The notes: a model not told the origin generated them from the sequence alone. DNA of 64,000 bases from Bacillota bacterium (GCA_023395555.1 JAEWYQ010000082.1:18930-82929); one strand, 5' to 3'. Positions 17,777-27,678 are shown, numbered from the stretch's first letter. A program made the numbers and translations.

Positions 17777-20700
17777 TTATTTGAATTTAATCTTATAGGT
17801 TTTTATCTCATAAGGCTTTATCTCAAAAGCAAAGCCCTTTTCCGTTGCGGGAACAGCCTCAATTGCCTCTTCCAGCAGGTTGCACTCTTCGATAGACTGA
17901 ATATCCGCTGGAATTCCAAGGCTGACATTAGCTTTGGTTAAGGCATTCTCAAATTCATAGATACGAAGGACTATGCCGTCTCCATCTTCCGCCTGCTTCA
18001 CAGTCTCTATCATGACATTGGATTTGTCAATGGATACGTAAGAAGCAGCCTCACCGGGGATACCTCCCTTCACTGCATAAGCCGGCTGGTTTAAGCCGGC
18101 AGCTTCCCTGACGGTACCGGCTGCTCTCCAGGTTTCGGCATGAGGATAGAGGGCATAGGTAAAGTAATGCTCTTCCTGGTCCGTCGTAGGATTGGGTTCA
18201 ATACCGGATTTAATCAGGGTAATCGCCATATTGCCGTCCTTTATGGAATGACCGTATTTACAGTCATTTAACAGACTGACACCATAATGGCCTTCCGATA
18301 AATCGATCCACTTGTGTCCGCAGCTCTCGAATCTGGCAACATCCCAACTGGTATTGCTATGCACCTTCCTTGTAAGGTTGCCGAATTGAATGTCAAAGGC
18401 TGCTTCATCGGAGTGGATATTGACCGGGAAGTGCACTTTCAAAAGATGCTGGTGCTCTTTCCAGTCAACATAGGTATCAAATTCAATTCTTCTGCTGCGG
18501 GCGTAGAAATATATCTTCTGCCGGATAACCGATTGGCTGACCCTTCTGTCTATTTCCAGGGTTGCACGAACCTCGCCTATTTCCGTCCATTCCATACGGG
18601 AAACCTCGGTGATATCCCAGGATTTTTCCGTATAGAAGATATCAATATCCCAGTTATCAAAATAAATGGGCTTATCCTCATAGATCCGGAACAGATTCCC
18701 CTGCTGTTTTGCCTGTAATACTTCCCTGTCGTTCTCTTTGTCATAGAGGGAGGTAAACAGTCCCTGTTCATCAAGCTTTATGATATAAAAAGGTGTTTCG
18801 AGGCAATTGCCGCTTAAAAGGAAAGGCGCCTCCCCTTCCCTGTGGCTTACTGCTTCAAAGGTCTTACTTCCCTTAGACGGCAGCCCTTTCAGGAAGGCAA
18901 CCCCGCCGTCTGCCGTTTTCTGAACCGGATAGATATTACCGGCATCATCCTTAAGGGCTTGTATGTCCAGGCCGTCCAGATGAACAATATCATCCCGGAG
19001 GAAGCCCAGGGTGTTAAACACAGTAATTCCTTCCCCGCTGCCGGTTAATGCTCCCAGACGGTCTGTTATCATCGCTTCGGCCTTTTCTTTCAGTTCTGCA
19101 TATTCCTGCTTCGTAACTTCATATACCTCTTTGATGGAGGAACCCGGCAGGATGTCGTGGAACTGGTTCAGCAGCACCTTCTTCCACATTGCATCAAGCT
19201 CTTCCGCCGGATAAGGGATGTTCTGCTTTAATGCCATCACGGAAAGGAGCTCCAGGTCCATCAGCATCAGCTCGCTCTTACGGTTGGAACGCTTGTTTCT
19301 TGCCATGGAAGTATAGGTTCCCCTATGGTATTCAAAATAGAATTCCCCTTCCCATACCGCAAGCCTTTTATTGCCTTTCACCCTGTCATACAATTCATCA
19401 AAATACGTTCCGGAGAATTCCTGGCGTACTTTTGGTATTCCTTTTATCCCCTTTTCCATGCGGATGGAAGTCTCTAGCATCTCTCTGGTGGGACCGCCGC
19501 CGCCGTCTCCGTATCCATAGGAAATCAGGATATCATTGTTTATGTCTTTATTCTGATAACGCATCCAGCCGCCCATAATGGAATCAGGATGAAGCATACC
19601 ATTATACGTGGTAAAGTATTCATTGGCACTCTGGCCCACTCCAAGGGTAGAAATAAAATGGGTAAGGATTTCTGTTCCGTCAATGCCCTTCCAAAGCAGG
19701 GTATCGTTTGGTATCTTGTTAAATTGATTCCATGCCAGCTTCGTAGTCATAAAATAATCAATTCCGGATTTCTTCATAATCTGGGGAAGTGCCCCGGAAT
19801 AGCCGAATACGTCAGGAAGCCAGAGAATCCGGTTATCAACGCCGAATTCCTCTTTAAAGAATTTCTTGCCGTGGATAAACTGACGGACCAGAGACTCTCC
19901 CGAGGTAAGGTTACAATCCGCCTCTACCCACATACCGCCTTCCGGCTCCCATCTGCCTTCCTTCACTTTTTCCTTTAACCGGGCATAAAGCTCCGGATAC
20001 CTTTCCTTAAGAAAAGAATATAACTGGGGCTGGCTTGACATGAATTTATAATTTGGATATTCCTCCATAAACTTTAAAACAGTGGCAAAGCTTCTTGCAA
20101 CCTTTTCCCTGGTCTGCTCTACGGTCCACCACCAGGCAACATCAATGTGAGTATGGCCGATGCAGGTGGCAATCACATCTTCAAAGCCCGCCATATCCTC
20201 GTATAAGGCTTTCTCAAGATATTGATCCGCCGCTTCCAGGGATTCATAAAATTCTTTTGAGTAAGGAATCCGAAGATCCAATAAATTAACGCAGTTATTT
20301 AATACCGTCTCAATATCCTTTCTTACCTTATCCTCCTTATCCATTCTGGAAAAGGCGCTCAAAGGAACATGGATATCATAATAGAGCTTTTCAATCTTGG
20401 GATCAATCTCCATCATTTCCACGATCAGATTGAATTCACTATGAATCGTTCCCGTATAGGACTGCAGATCCAAATGGCAGGTCTGCCCGGAGACAGCTTC
20501 CTTTGTCAAAAGGACCCTTCTGTGATTCATATCAATTCCCTGGGTTGCCGCACCGTCGACAAATAACAGGAACTGCGGATTCTTACCGTCATCCCATTCA
20601 TCAATCTGTGTTCTTACATTCATCCATACCGCTTTGCCATCCATAGACCGGGGTACCGTGAATTCACCGCGGAACCAGTAATGTTTATCCGGGCCGTACC

Positions 20701-20875
20701 AATGCATGGTTTTACAGTCAAATCCTTCCCATTCCTCTCCTGCCTTATCTGCATCCTCCGGATGGACATAATTCCCCCTTTTGAACTTCCAGTCATCAAC
20801 AGGAACCTTCTGTACCACGGAAAGCTTCTTTAATTGGTCGCAGATTACACGAATCCGCTTATCTAAAAATACCAT
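17777..20875 (-). CDS. GH38 alpha-mannosidase
   Basis: About 1032 residues, the usual length for bacterial GH38 enzymes. The zinc-binding motif GHTHIDVAWWW lies near residue 243, QPQLYSFLKERYPELY near 285, and the nucleophile Asp near 357 in LWLPDVFGYSGALPQI. The long C-terminal beta-sandwich domains are intact. Chosen start: ATG at 20875, five bases after AGAAAGAGG, rather than the GTG two codons upstream that abuts the ribosome site. No signal peptide. It removes alpha-mannose residues from the non-reducing end of imported glycans, a typical partner of GH130 in mannoglycan or N-glycan breakdown. Confidence 0.94.
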   Translation of the reverse strand: MVFLDKRIRVICDQLKKLSVVQKVPVDDWKFKRGNYVHPEDADKAGEEWEGFDCKTMHWYGPDKHYWFRGEFTVPRSMDGKAVWMNVRTQIDEWDDGKNPQFLLFVDGAATQGIDMNHRRVLLTKEAVSGQTCHLDLQSYTGTIHSEFNLIVEMMEIDPKIEKLYYDIHVPLSAFSRMDKEDKVRKDIETVLNNCVNLLDLRIPYSKEFYESLEAADQYLEKALYEDMAGFEDVIATCIGHTHIDVAWWWTVEQTREKVARSFATVLKFMEEYPNYKFMSSQPQLYSFLKERYPELYARLKEKVKEGRWEPEGGMWVEADCNLTSGESLVRQFIHGKKFFKEEFGVDNRILWLPDVFGYSGALPQIMKKSGIDYFMTTKLAWNQFNKIPNDTLLWKGIDGTEILTHFISTLGVGQSANEYFTTYNGMLHPDSIMGGWMRYQNKDINNDILISYGYGDGGGGPTREMLETSIRMEKGIKGIPKVRQEFSGTYFDELYDRVKGNKRLAVWEGEFYFEYHRGTYTSMARNKRSNRKSELMLMDLELLSVMALKQNIPYPAEELDAMWKKVLLNQFHDILPGSSIKEVYEVTKQEYAELKEKAEAMITDRLGALTGSGEGITVFNTLGFLRDDIVHLDGLDIQALKDDAGNIYPVQKTADGGVAFLKGLPSKGSKTFEAVSHREGEAPFLLSGNCLETPFYIIKLDEQGLFTSLYDKENDREVLQAKQQGNLFRIYEDKPIYFDNWDIDIFYTEKSWDITEVSRMEWTEIGEVRATLEIDRRVSQSVIRQKIYFYARSRRIEFDTYVDWKEHQHLLKVHFPVNIHSDEAAFDIQFGNLTRKVHSNTSWDVARFESCGHKWIDLSEGHYGVSLLNDCKYGHSIKDGNMAITLIKSGIEPNPTTDQEEHYFTYALYPHAETWRAAGTVREAAGLNQPAYAVKGGIPGEAASYVSIDKSNVMIETVKQAEDGDGIVLRIYEFENALTKANVSLGIPADIQSIEECNLLEEAIEAVPATEKGFAFEIKPYEIKTYKIKFK

Positions 20876-20968
20876 AGACACCTCTTTCTACCTTGAAGGT
20901 TTTATATTCTTTTATTACTTCCTATCCTGTATTTTATCAACGAATCCCATACGCTGTCTACCTGAGAT

Positions 20969-21952
20969 CTAAAACTCCTCCATAGCTGCCATTAATTCAT
21001 CAACCGTTGTAAAGGCCAAGCCCACTACGGTATCCGCACAACCATAATAAATGGCAATTCTTCCGGTATCGGCATCTGTTAAGGCTGCACATGGAAAGAT
21101 CACATTAGGCACATCCCCTGTTATTTCATATAATTCACTTGGCGCCAGAATATAATTCCTGGTTCTTTTCTTCACCTTCCAGGGTTGATCCATATCCAGC
21201 AGGGCACATCCTACGCGGTATACAAACCCGTTGCAGGTTGCCAGAACACCGTGGTATATTATCAGCCATCCCTCATCTGTTTCTATGGGAGTCGCTCCGG
21301 CTCCAATTTTTGTGGACTGCCAGCCGGAAACTTCAAAATCGCAGGTTCCCATTACATACCGGTGATGCCCCCAATACTCCAGATCATTGCTCTGACTGTA
21401 ATAGATATCCCCGAAAGGGGTATGGCCGTTATCACTGGGCCGGCTTAGCATTGCATATTTTCCATTAATTTTTTTTGGAAAAAGGACTCCGTTTCGGTTA
21501 TAGGGGAGGAATGCATTTTCCAATTGAACAAAGGTTTTAAAATCAAAGGTATATCCAACTCCGATAGTCGGACCATGATATCCGTTGCACCAGGTAATAT
21601 AATAACGGTCTTCCATATAACAAACCCTCGGATCATAACGATAGACCTTTTTTGTAATCTCCTCGTCCTCTCCGATGAATTCTATAGGCCCCGGCTGAAT
21701 GTCCCATTGAACACCATCCTTACTAAATCCCGCATAGATGTCCATCGTTATGGCCTTACTGTCACACCGGAATACCCCTGCATAACCATCCTGAAAAGGC
21801 ACTACTGCACTGTTGAAGATGCTGTTTGATGTCGGTGTTGCCCCTCTTCCGATAATCGGGTTAGAATCATATCGCCAGATCGGATCCCGGGACCCTTCCG
21901 GTTTATCCTGCCACGGAAGATTCTGACAGGACCTTCCAATAATCTTACTCAT
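20969..21952 (-). CDS. GH130 beta-mannoside phosphorylase/hydrolase
   Basis: 327 residues. GH130 features include NPIIGRG near the start, [45 protein letters not shown] (with the conserved catalytic-type Asp of YDPRV) and WLIIYHGV. The length and single five-bladed propeller match phosphorylases acting on beta-1,4-mannosyl linkages, including Man-GlcNAc phosphorylases used in N-glycan catabolism and mannosyl-glucose or mannooligosaccharide phosphorylases; the subfamily cannot be settled by eye. The ATG follows GGAGG by seven bases. It is the first gene of a GH130-GH38-GH3 run, and there is an 93-bp gap before GH38. Confidence 0.9.
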   Translation of the reverse strand: MSKIIGRSCQNLPWQDKPEGSRDPIWRYDSNPIIGRGATPTSNSIFNSAVVPFQDGYAGVFRCDSKAITMDIYAGFSKDGVQWDIQPGPIEFIGEDEEITKKVYRYDPRVCYMEDRYYITWCNGYHGPTIGVGYTFDFKTFVQLENAFLPYNRNGVLFPKKINGKYAMLSRPSDNGHTPFGDIYYSQSNDLEYWGHHRYVMGTCDFEVSGWQSTKIGAGATPIETDEGWLIIYHGVLATCNGFVYRVGCALLDMDQPWKVKKRTRNYILAPSELYEITGDVPNVIFPCAALTDADTGRIAIYYGCADTVVGLAFTTVDELMAAMEEF

Positions 21953-22110
21953 CTGTTATCCTCCATAATATTATGATTAAAGCATCAAAAGCACCTTTTG
22001 AAACTTTAATGATATGATTAGTCAAGCACTGCTGTCTGACATTTGCCGCATGATTTATCTGACAATTAGAATTAAAAACAAATCCAACTTATTTTCAAAA
22101 TATGACAGTT

Positions 22111-22141
22111 TCGAGTGTCTAAAGGTGCCTTTGACACTCGA
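22111..22141. terminator. Strong hairpin, terminator or regulatory
   Basis: Arms TCGAGTGTC / GACACTCGA with an inner AAAGG / CCTTT continuation and a two-base loop. The stem is nearly perfect over 14 pairs with a single bulged base. There is no clear U-run on either strand, so it could also be a processing or regulatory structure in the GH130 leader. Confidence 0.45.
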
Positions 22142-22150
22142 AGCAAGATT

Positions 22151-22212
22151 TAAACGGGCTATTGCAAAACCCCACAGCGAACCCTCTGCCTGTCTTTGTA
22201 ACAGCCCGTTTA
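22151..22212 (-). terminator. Hairpin ending the importer operon
   Basis: TAAACGGGCT(A)TTGCAAA pairs with TTTGTAAC AGCCCGTTTA around a loop of about 25 bases; on the minus strand it follows the binding-protein gene by about 110 bases. The GGGCTGTTRCAAA end is shared with hairpins at 8726 and resembles the one at 15379. Confidence 0.55.
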
Positions 22213-22320
22213 ATATTTACAACACCTCAATTTTATTTGTATCCAAGCAAAAATCTTATGCATGGAAACATAGTATCTTTATCCTGGAACAGTATATAAA
22301 GCTCAGTCCAACTTAATTTC

Positions 22321-23820
22321 CTACTTATAATAAGCATTAATCTGATTCTGTACTTCTGTGAGAATGGTATCAAGTCCGGCAGCTTTTAATTCGTTGGTGA
22401 TCTTAGCCGCTGTCTCTTCAGGAGCAGCCGCACCTGTTAATAATTCACTCTTATACTTGTTGTATACTTCTCTGCAGTTGGCAAGTTCATTCTGAATATT
22501 GGAGTAATCTGCGTTAAATCCTAACAGAACAGAAGGTTTTGCACCTTCATTTAACGCTTTTACTTCATCCCACTGATTAAACTCATCTGTTGTCAACTGG
22601 GAAACCGTAAAAAATGTACCCTGGGTATATCCTGCCATCTTCCAGTCTGTATTAAGCCTTTCAATTTTACCGTCCTCTGTGTATTTGAAGTTTTCTCCTT
22701 CAACACCGAAGTAGAAGGCATCTCTGACTTTCGAATCCAGGTTTACAAGCTGTAAGAATTCCAGGCACTTTTCAGGATATTTTGCGCCGGAATAAATGGC
22801 GTTTACTGAACCGCGGACCGTTTCATTGGAAACTATGGTATCGTTAATCTGAATCGCTTCGGCTTCTACCCCCATATTAGGTCCCCAGGTGGTTTTTGCA
22901 GCAGAAGGCCAGCCCTGAGCGATACTTACCGCTTTATATGTTGGTGTTTCTGAGGTGGAAGGGGCATCGGGGTTAATGATACCGGCTTTATACCACTCAT
23001 TAATGATTTTCAGCTGGGACATAATATCTTCCTGCTCCAGGGCATTTACCACCGTACGGCTTTCATCATCATACCTTACGCCAACGCAAGGAATTCCAAG
23101 CCCGACGGAATCATATAAGCTGAAAATCATGCTAAGTCCGTTCTGATCCATGGGGAAAGCCGCAATTCCTTCTCCTTCTGTGATTTTCTTCAAAGGCCCG
23201 GTAAGGGCTTCCAGGGTATGGATATTCTTATAATCAATGCTGTATTTATCCGCCATCGCCTTATCCCATACGATAAAATTGGACATGGAGGAATCTTTGT
23301 AGGTAGGAATACCATAAACACTTCCGTTAATGGATACCGCACTCCAATAGTCCTCCGGAATATAGCTGTACAGATCAGGAGCGCTGGTTTTTACAATATC
23401 CTTGATATCATAATAGGCACCTAAAGCAGCATCGCTGGTAAAATTACTGCCGTCAGTAAACAGAATATCAAAATATTCACCGGAGTTGACAAGGATATTT
23501 CTTCTGTTTCCCCAATCGCCCCATGATACAACTTCCATATCGATGTTAACCCCGATTTTTTCTTCCAAATATGGATTGATCTGTGCTAACCAGGCATCAT
23601 AATTGTCGGGCATGCCGCTGCCGACAGCAATCCACTTTAAGGTTACTGTCTCTTTGACGGATGTGTTTTCATTATTCCCTGCCGGTGTTGCAGTTGCTCC
23701 ATTGGTTGTCCCCGGGTTGTCTGTGTTTTTCTTGTTCTCATTTGAACCTTTGGAGCATCCTGCAAAGATTGTGCTGAGGATAAGCATGAGAGTTAATAAC
23801 AAAGCCATCTTTCTTTTCAT
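22321..23820 (-). CDS. ABC importer sugar-binding lipoprotein (LplA-like)
   Basis: 499 residues. A signal peptide with lipobox FAGCSKG leads into a threonine/asparagine-rich linker and a family 1 extracellular solute-binding fold (LKWIAVGSGMPDNYDAWLAQINPYLEEKIG, GEYFDILFTDGSNF, SVYGIPTYKD). The length of about 500 residues is typical of binding proteins for larger oligosaccharides in LplABC-type systems; the pneumococcal N-glycan binding protein NgtS is of this general type. The ATG follows GGAGG by six bases. It is the last gene after the two permeases. As the only exported protein of the locus, it defines the uptake step. Confidence 0.92.
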   Translation of the reverse strand: MKRKMALLLTLMLILSTIFAGCSKGSNENKKNTDNPGTTNGATATPAGNNENTSVKETVTLKWIAVGSGMPDNYDAWLAQINPYLEEKIGVNIDMEVVSWGDWGNRRNILVNSGEYFDILFTDGSNFTSDAALGAYYDIKDIVKTSAPDLYSYIPEDYWSAVSINGSVYGIPTYKDSSMSNFIVWDKAMADKYSIDYKNIHTLEALTGPLKKITEGEGIAAFPMDQNGLSMIFSLYDSVGLGIPCVGVRYDDESRTVVNALEQEDIMSQLKIINEWYKAGIINPDAPSTSETPTYKAVSIAQGWPSAAKTTWGPNMGVEAEAIQINDTIVSNETVRGSVNAIYSGAKYPEKCLEFLQLVNLDSKVRDAFYFGVEGENFKYTEDGKIERLNTDWKMAGYTQGTFFTVSQLTTDEFNQWDEVKALNEGAKPSVLLGFNADYSNIQNELANCREVYNKYKSELLTGAAAPEETAAKITNELKAAGLDTILTEVQNQINAYYK

Positions 23821-23903
23821 AAAATACCTCCTGTTTGTTTGATTTTATTTATTAAAGTAAATATACTTTTAATAAATCTTTACTAATCCGCCGGGCATTC
23901 TCA

Positions 23904-24830
23904 TCATCCCTTTACGGAACCGATGGTTAAGCCTGAGACAAAATACCTTTGAAAAAACGGATACGCACAGGCAATGGGTACCACGATCATTACAGCTATT
24001 GCCATTCTTGCCGACTCTGTGGGCATCATATTCTTATATTCCTGGACGGATAATCCTGCTGACGGATTATTAGCCAAAAATTCCACATTCATTTGTATTT
24101 TATTTAAGATAGCCTGCAGTGACATTAATTTATTATTATTAATATAAAGAGAGGACTGGAACCAGTCATTCCAATAACCAAAGCTTAAAAACAGCCCGAT
24201 GGTAGCCAGCAGAGGCTTTGAAATAGGTAATATGATCCTTGTATAAATACTGAGCTGATTGGCACCGTCAATTTTGGCCGCCTCCACAATAGAATCCGGT
24301 ATACTGGTTTTAAAGAAGGTCTTACATATGACCACATTATAAGAGGATACCGCCAGGGGAAGGATCAAGGCCCATATGGAATCCTTTAAATGCAGTATAT
24401 TAATATTTACCACATAGGAGGCCACCATACCGCCGCCAAAAATCATAGGAATGAATACCACCCAGGTCAAGAATCCTTTCAGCTTATACTCAGCTCTGGA
24501 TAAAACATAGCCCATGGCGGAGGTAAGCAGCAGGCCGATTATGGTTCCCAATATGGTAACCAGCAGGGAAACCCCAAAAGCACCCAGTATCGTCTCCTTT
24601 TCATTCCATAAGAACAGATAGGCATCCAGGGAAAACTCCCTGGGAATGAATTGGTATCCCCATTTCGCGATGGATTGCTTTGATGATACCGATATCATAA
24701 TTACAAATATAAAAGGTACAATCGCTGTCAGAGCACATATCACAAAAATAATATTAAATATAAAGTTAACCGGTTTTGAAACTCTATTTAATTTATAGTT
24801 AGAAGCAGCCTCTTTCTTTTTTCCCGACAT
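23904..24830 (-). CDS. ABC importer permease, LplC/MalG-like
   Basis: About 308 residues with six predicted membrane helices. The cytoplasmic coupling motif EAAKIDGANQLSIYTRIILPISKP matches the EAA loop of sugar permeases, and the MMPTESARMAIAVMIVVPI region with a C-terminal FVSGLTIGSVKG is characteristic of the LplC/YtcP branch. The ATG at 24830 lies seven bases after GGAG; the preceding GTG is possible. It begins 27 bases after the end of the partner permease gene and is followed by the binding protein. Confidence 0.93.
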   Translation of the reverse strand: MSGKKKEAASNYKLNRVSKPVNFIFNIIFVICALTAIVPFIFVIMISVSSKQSIAKWGYQFIPREFSLDAYLFLWNEKETILGAFGVSLLVTILGTIIGLLLTSAMGYVLSRAEYKLKGFLTWVVFIPMIFGGGMVASYVVNINILHLKDSIWALILPLAVSSYNVVICKTFFKTSIPDSIVEAAKIDGANQLSIYTRIILPISKPLLATIGLFLSFGYWNDWFQSSLYINNNKLMSLQAILNKIQMNVEFLANNPSAGLSVQEYKNMMPTESARMAIAVMIVVPIACAYPFFQRYFVSGLTIGSVKG

Positions 24831-24857
24831 CACTTTTCTCCTTCCTCCAAGCTTGAT

Positions 24858-25817
24858 TTATATGATTGCATACTCGTCATCCACTTTTTTCACGATCCAG
24901 TTCGCTAATAAAATCGTGATGCAGCACGCAGCAGATTGCAGAAGTGATGTTGCAGACGTCATTCCAATAGGTGAATTCGATCTTATTGCATTATAAATAT
25001 AAGTATCGATAGTGGATGAAACATTATAAAGGGAAGCCGGTATCCCCCTTGTCACCTGATAAAAGAGTCCGAAATCAGAACTAAAGATGCCGCCGATACT
25101 TAAGATGAACATCATAATTATGATAGGTTTTAAACATGGTAAGGTTATATATTTTACCTGCTTCCACTTTGTAGCTCCATCAATCACCGCCGCTTCATAA
25201 TAGGTAGAATCAACCCCTGTGATACACGCCAGATAAACAACGGTTCCATATCCGACACCCTTCCACATCTTCATAAAAACGAGAATGAAAGGCCAGTATT
25301 TCGCTTCCATATACCATTGAACCGTTTCCTTCCCCATAGCATCCAGAATCTGATTAAAGATACCCTTATCCGAACTTAGAAAGGAAAAAACAAAATAACT
25401 TACAACTACCCAGGATAAGAAATGCGGAAAGAACATACAAGTCTGATAGATCTTCGATTTGACCTTGCCATGTATCAGGCTGAGCATGATTGCCAGTGTA
25501 ACAGGAATCAGAATACCCAATATAACAAATACGACATTATATAAAATAGTGTTACGCAGCAATAACGCAAAGCTGTTTGATTTAAACATGTACACAAAAT
25601 TGCCAAAACCGGACCATTCACTATGTATCAGGTTATAGAGAAACCCTTTACGCGGAAAAATCCTATAATTCTTAAAGGCGATTACCACACCAAACATGGG
25701 TAAATAACTGAACAGCACATACCATACAAAGGTAGGCAAAGCCAGCAGTGATAATTGAGTATCATCTTTCGTCCAGTGTCCTTTTTTTGTTTTTTTCTTA
25801 TCCGAAGCCTTTTTCAT
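24858..25817 (-). CDS. ABC importer permease, LplB/MalF-like
   Basis: About 319 residues. The start is ATG at 25817, preceded by GGAGG at five bases; an upstream frame extension to 25847 has no site. A lysine-rich cytoplasmic N-terminus (KKASDKKKTKKGHW) precedes six helices. The EAA loop reads YYEAAVIDGATKWKQVKYITLPCLKP. GIFNQILDAMG and the terminal SAACCITILLANWIVKKVDDEYAII match LplB-type subunits. There is no ATPase gene in the locus, as usual for this class, which shares a general MsmK/MsiK-type ATPase encoded elsewhere. Confidence 0.93.
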   Translation of the reverse strand: MKKASDKKKTKKGHWTKDDTQLSLLALPTFVWYVLFSYLPMFGVVIAFKNYRIFPRKGFLYNLIHSEWSGFGNFVYMFKSNSFALLLRNTILYNVVFVILGILIPVTLAIMLSLIHGKVKSKIYQTCMFFPHFLSWVVVSYFVFSFLSSDKGIFNQILDAMGKETVQWYMEAKYWPFILVFMKMWKGVGYGTVVYLACITGVDSTYYEAAVIDGATKWKQVKYITLPCLKPIIIMMFILSIGGIFSSDFGLFYQVTRGIPASLYNVSSTIDTYIYNAIRSNSPIGMTSATSLLQSAACCITILLANWIVKKVDDEYAII

Positions 25818-26237
25818 ATCAACCTCCATCTGCCGTTTCAGCGTCATACAAAGCCATAAGTGAGTTTATTCACTATGTAAAAATCAACCAATGAAACTTA
25901 ACCTATGCCATAGGTTGTTAATCTGACAATGCAAAACAAATCATAATTTATATTGTTTTCAAAATATCTTTTGTTAACATTTAGGTTAACATCATTTCTG
26001 AAATACTAACATAATTTTAACATGTGTTTTTTCTTATGTCAATATGTTTTTAAATGTTTTAAACAATTTTTCTTCTCATAAACAAAATTTTATATGTTTT
26101 TTTACTAATTTAAATTTTTCAAAAAAGTAAAATCATTATTTTTTCTAAAATATACTCTATTAACAGTATTTCCAACATATCATTAACCGTTTACATATGT
26201 TAACACTTTTACAAGGTTATTATTAATCTTTGTTTCA
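25818..26237 (-). other. Regulatory intergenic region upstream of the importer
   Basis: A 420-bp, very AT-rich gap. It contains a clean palindrome TTAACCTATGCC ATAGGTTGTTAA (25898-25920), a double site TGTTAACATTTAGGTTAACATC (25971-25992) and further TTAACA copies near 26015 and 26198. These are candidate LacI-type operators in front of the importer genes. No gene was seen, and no -35/-10 pair was convincing. Confidence 0.55.
25898..25920. promoter_or_regulatory. Candidate operator palindrome
   Basis: AACCTAT and ATAGGTT arms around a three-base centre, extended by TTAA on both sides. It lies about 80 bases upstream of the importer permease start, a normal place for a LacI-type repressor. 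Confidence 0.45.
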
Positions 26238-27644
26238 TTAATAAAGTCCTACAAACCGGATCACAGGAGCCACCCGGAATTTTTTAAAAACAATCTTCAG
26301 TGCTGTAATTCTTGTTGGAGTAACCTCACATATCTTCTTATACCCAACTGTAGTCCCGCTATAAATCAGAAGATTTTCCTGGTCTTCGATTTCTGCCCAT
26401 ATTTCAAAAGCTTCTACCCGCTGGCTCAGTCTGATCTGCTCCTGGAGAATGATATAATGAAGCAATTCCGCTTTCTGCAGTTTGATTATAATTTCGCAGG
26501 AATCACAATAATCAACGGCTTTCCAACAGCTTTCATCGTCCTTTACAATATTGGCAGCCTGATGTCCCTCCTCTGTCGGCGCTGCCTTTATAATTGCCTG
26601 TTCCGCATAATTACGTTGAAATGCTCCTCTGATGAAATCTCCCAACTCTGTTAACCGTTCCTCATCAAATCTTGTAATATATCCATCTTTATGAGGGGGT
26701 ATATTAAGCAGCAGTACACTGTTACCTCCGACAGAATTAAGATAGATCCGCTTTAAATCATCGAATGCCTTTACCTGCTGATCTTCTGCTTCGTGGTAGA
26801 ACCAGCCCGGCCGGATGGACACATCCACTTCCGACGGATACCAGATCAGGTTCTTCGCCTTTCTTACAACATCACGGCTGCCAAGATCTTTTGTCTGTTG
26901 GTCCAGCCCCTGCTTGCGAAATTCTGCATCATCCGCTTTCTGGGAATTCTCCATGATATCCGACTGGGAGAAAACCTCTGCCGGTACAACACTCCATTCC
27001 GATTCCCTGCAATCTCCCGCCTCATTTCCGCACCAGCGTACATCCGGCCCGCATACGGCAATCACTGCTTCCGGCTGCAGCATCCGTATCAATTCATAAT
27101 AGCGTTTCCAGTCATATTCCTGTTTCCTGCCATTGGGACCTTCTCCGCAGGCTCCATCAAACCATACACTGTACAGTTTGCCGTACTTCGTTAATAACTC
27201 CGTTAACTGTCCGCAAAAGAAATTATTATATTCCTCTCCGCTGCCATAGACGGGTTCATGCATATCCCAGGGGGATAGATATACCCCCAGTTTTATTCCG
27301 TATTTTTCACAGGAAGCGGCAAGCTCTGCAACAATGTCCCTTTGCAGCGGAGTATGCATCACGGAATGCTTCGTATATGCCGTATTCCAAAGACAGAATC
27401 CGTCATGATGCTTTGCCGTTATGATACAAGCCTTTATTTCAGCTTTTTTCAAAATTTCACACCACTGATCCGTATTTAAGTTTTGAGGAGAAAATAAGGA
27501 TATATCCTCTTTCCCCGTTCCCCATTCGCGATCCGTAAAACTATTCATCCCGTAGTGAAAGAAAGCCGTATACTCAAGCTTCTGCCAATTAATCTGATTT
27601 TCCCCTGGTACCACTGATATTAATTTTTCCATAAATGTTTTCAT
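26238..27644 (-). CDS. GH29 alpha-L-fucosidase (second copy) with C-terminal discoidin-like domain
   Basis: 468 residues. GH29 motifs: FFHYGMNSFTDREWG near residue 29, CIITAKHHDGFCLWNT near 73, LGVYLSPWD, and the nucleophile Asp163 in VWFDGACGEGP, followed by NSVLLLNIPPHKDG. The C-terminal 120 residues (SCEIIIKLQKAELLHYIILQEQI...) look like an F5/8-type beta-sandwich. The arrangement resembles the GH29-B branch (alpha-1,3/1,4-fucosidases), whereas the copy at 12690 is shaped differently, so the two may cover different linkages. No signal peptide. The ATG follows GGAGA by nine bases. It lies just after the GH2 terminator. Confidence 0.92.
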   Translation of the reverse strand: MKTFMEKLISVVPGENQINWQKLEYTAFFHYGMNSFTDREWGTGKEDISLFSPQNLNTDQWCEILKKAEIKACIITAKHHDGFCLWNTAYTKHSVMHTPLQRDIVAELAASCEKYGIKLGVYLSPWDMHEPVYGSGEEYNNFFCGQLTELLTKYGKLYSVWFDGACGEGPNGRKQEYDWKRYYELIRMLQPEAVIAVCGPDVRWCGNEAGDCRESEWSVVPAEVFSQSDIMENSQKADDAEFRKQGLDQQTKDLGSRDVVRKAKNLIWYPSEVDVSIRPGWFYHEAEDQQVKAFDDLKRIYLNSVGGNSVLLLNIPPHKDGYITRFDEERLTELGDFIRGAFQRNYAEQAIIKAAPTEEGHQAANIVKDDESCWKAVDYCDSCEIIIKLQKAELLHYIILQEQIRLSQRVEAFEIWAEIEDQENLLIYSGTTVGYKKICEVTPTRITALKIVFKKFRVAPVIRFVGLY

Positions 27645-27678
27645 TGATCCATTCTCCTTGTTCTCATATACTTTTTAT

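Larger units (their letters stand above)
21953..22320 (-). other. Intergenic region between binding-protein gene and GH130
   Basis: A 368-bp gap with no supported gene. It contains two strong hairpins (listed separately) that probably end transcription of the importer operon, and presumably the GH130 promoter near 21960-22080, for which no convincing -35/-10 pair was found. Confidence 0.5.
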
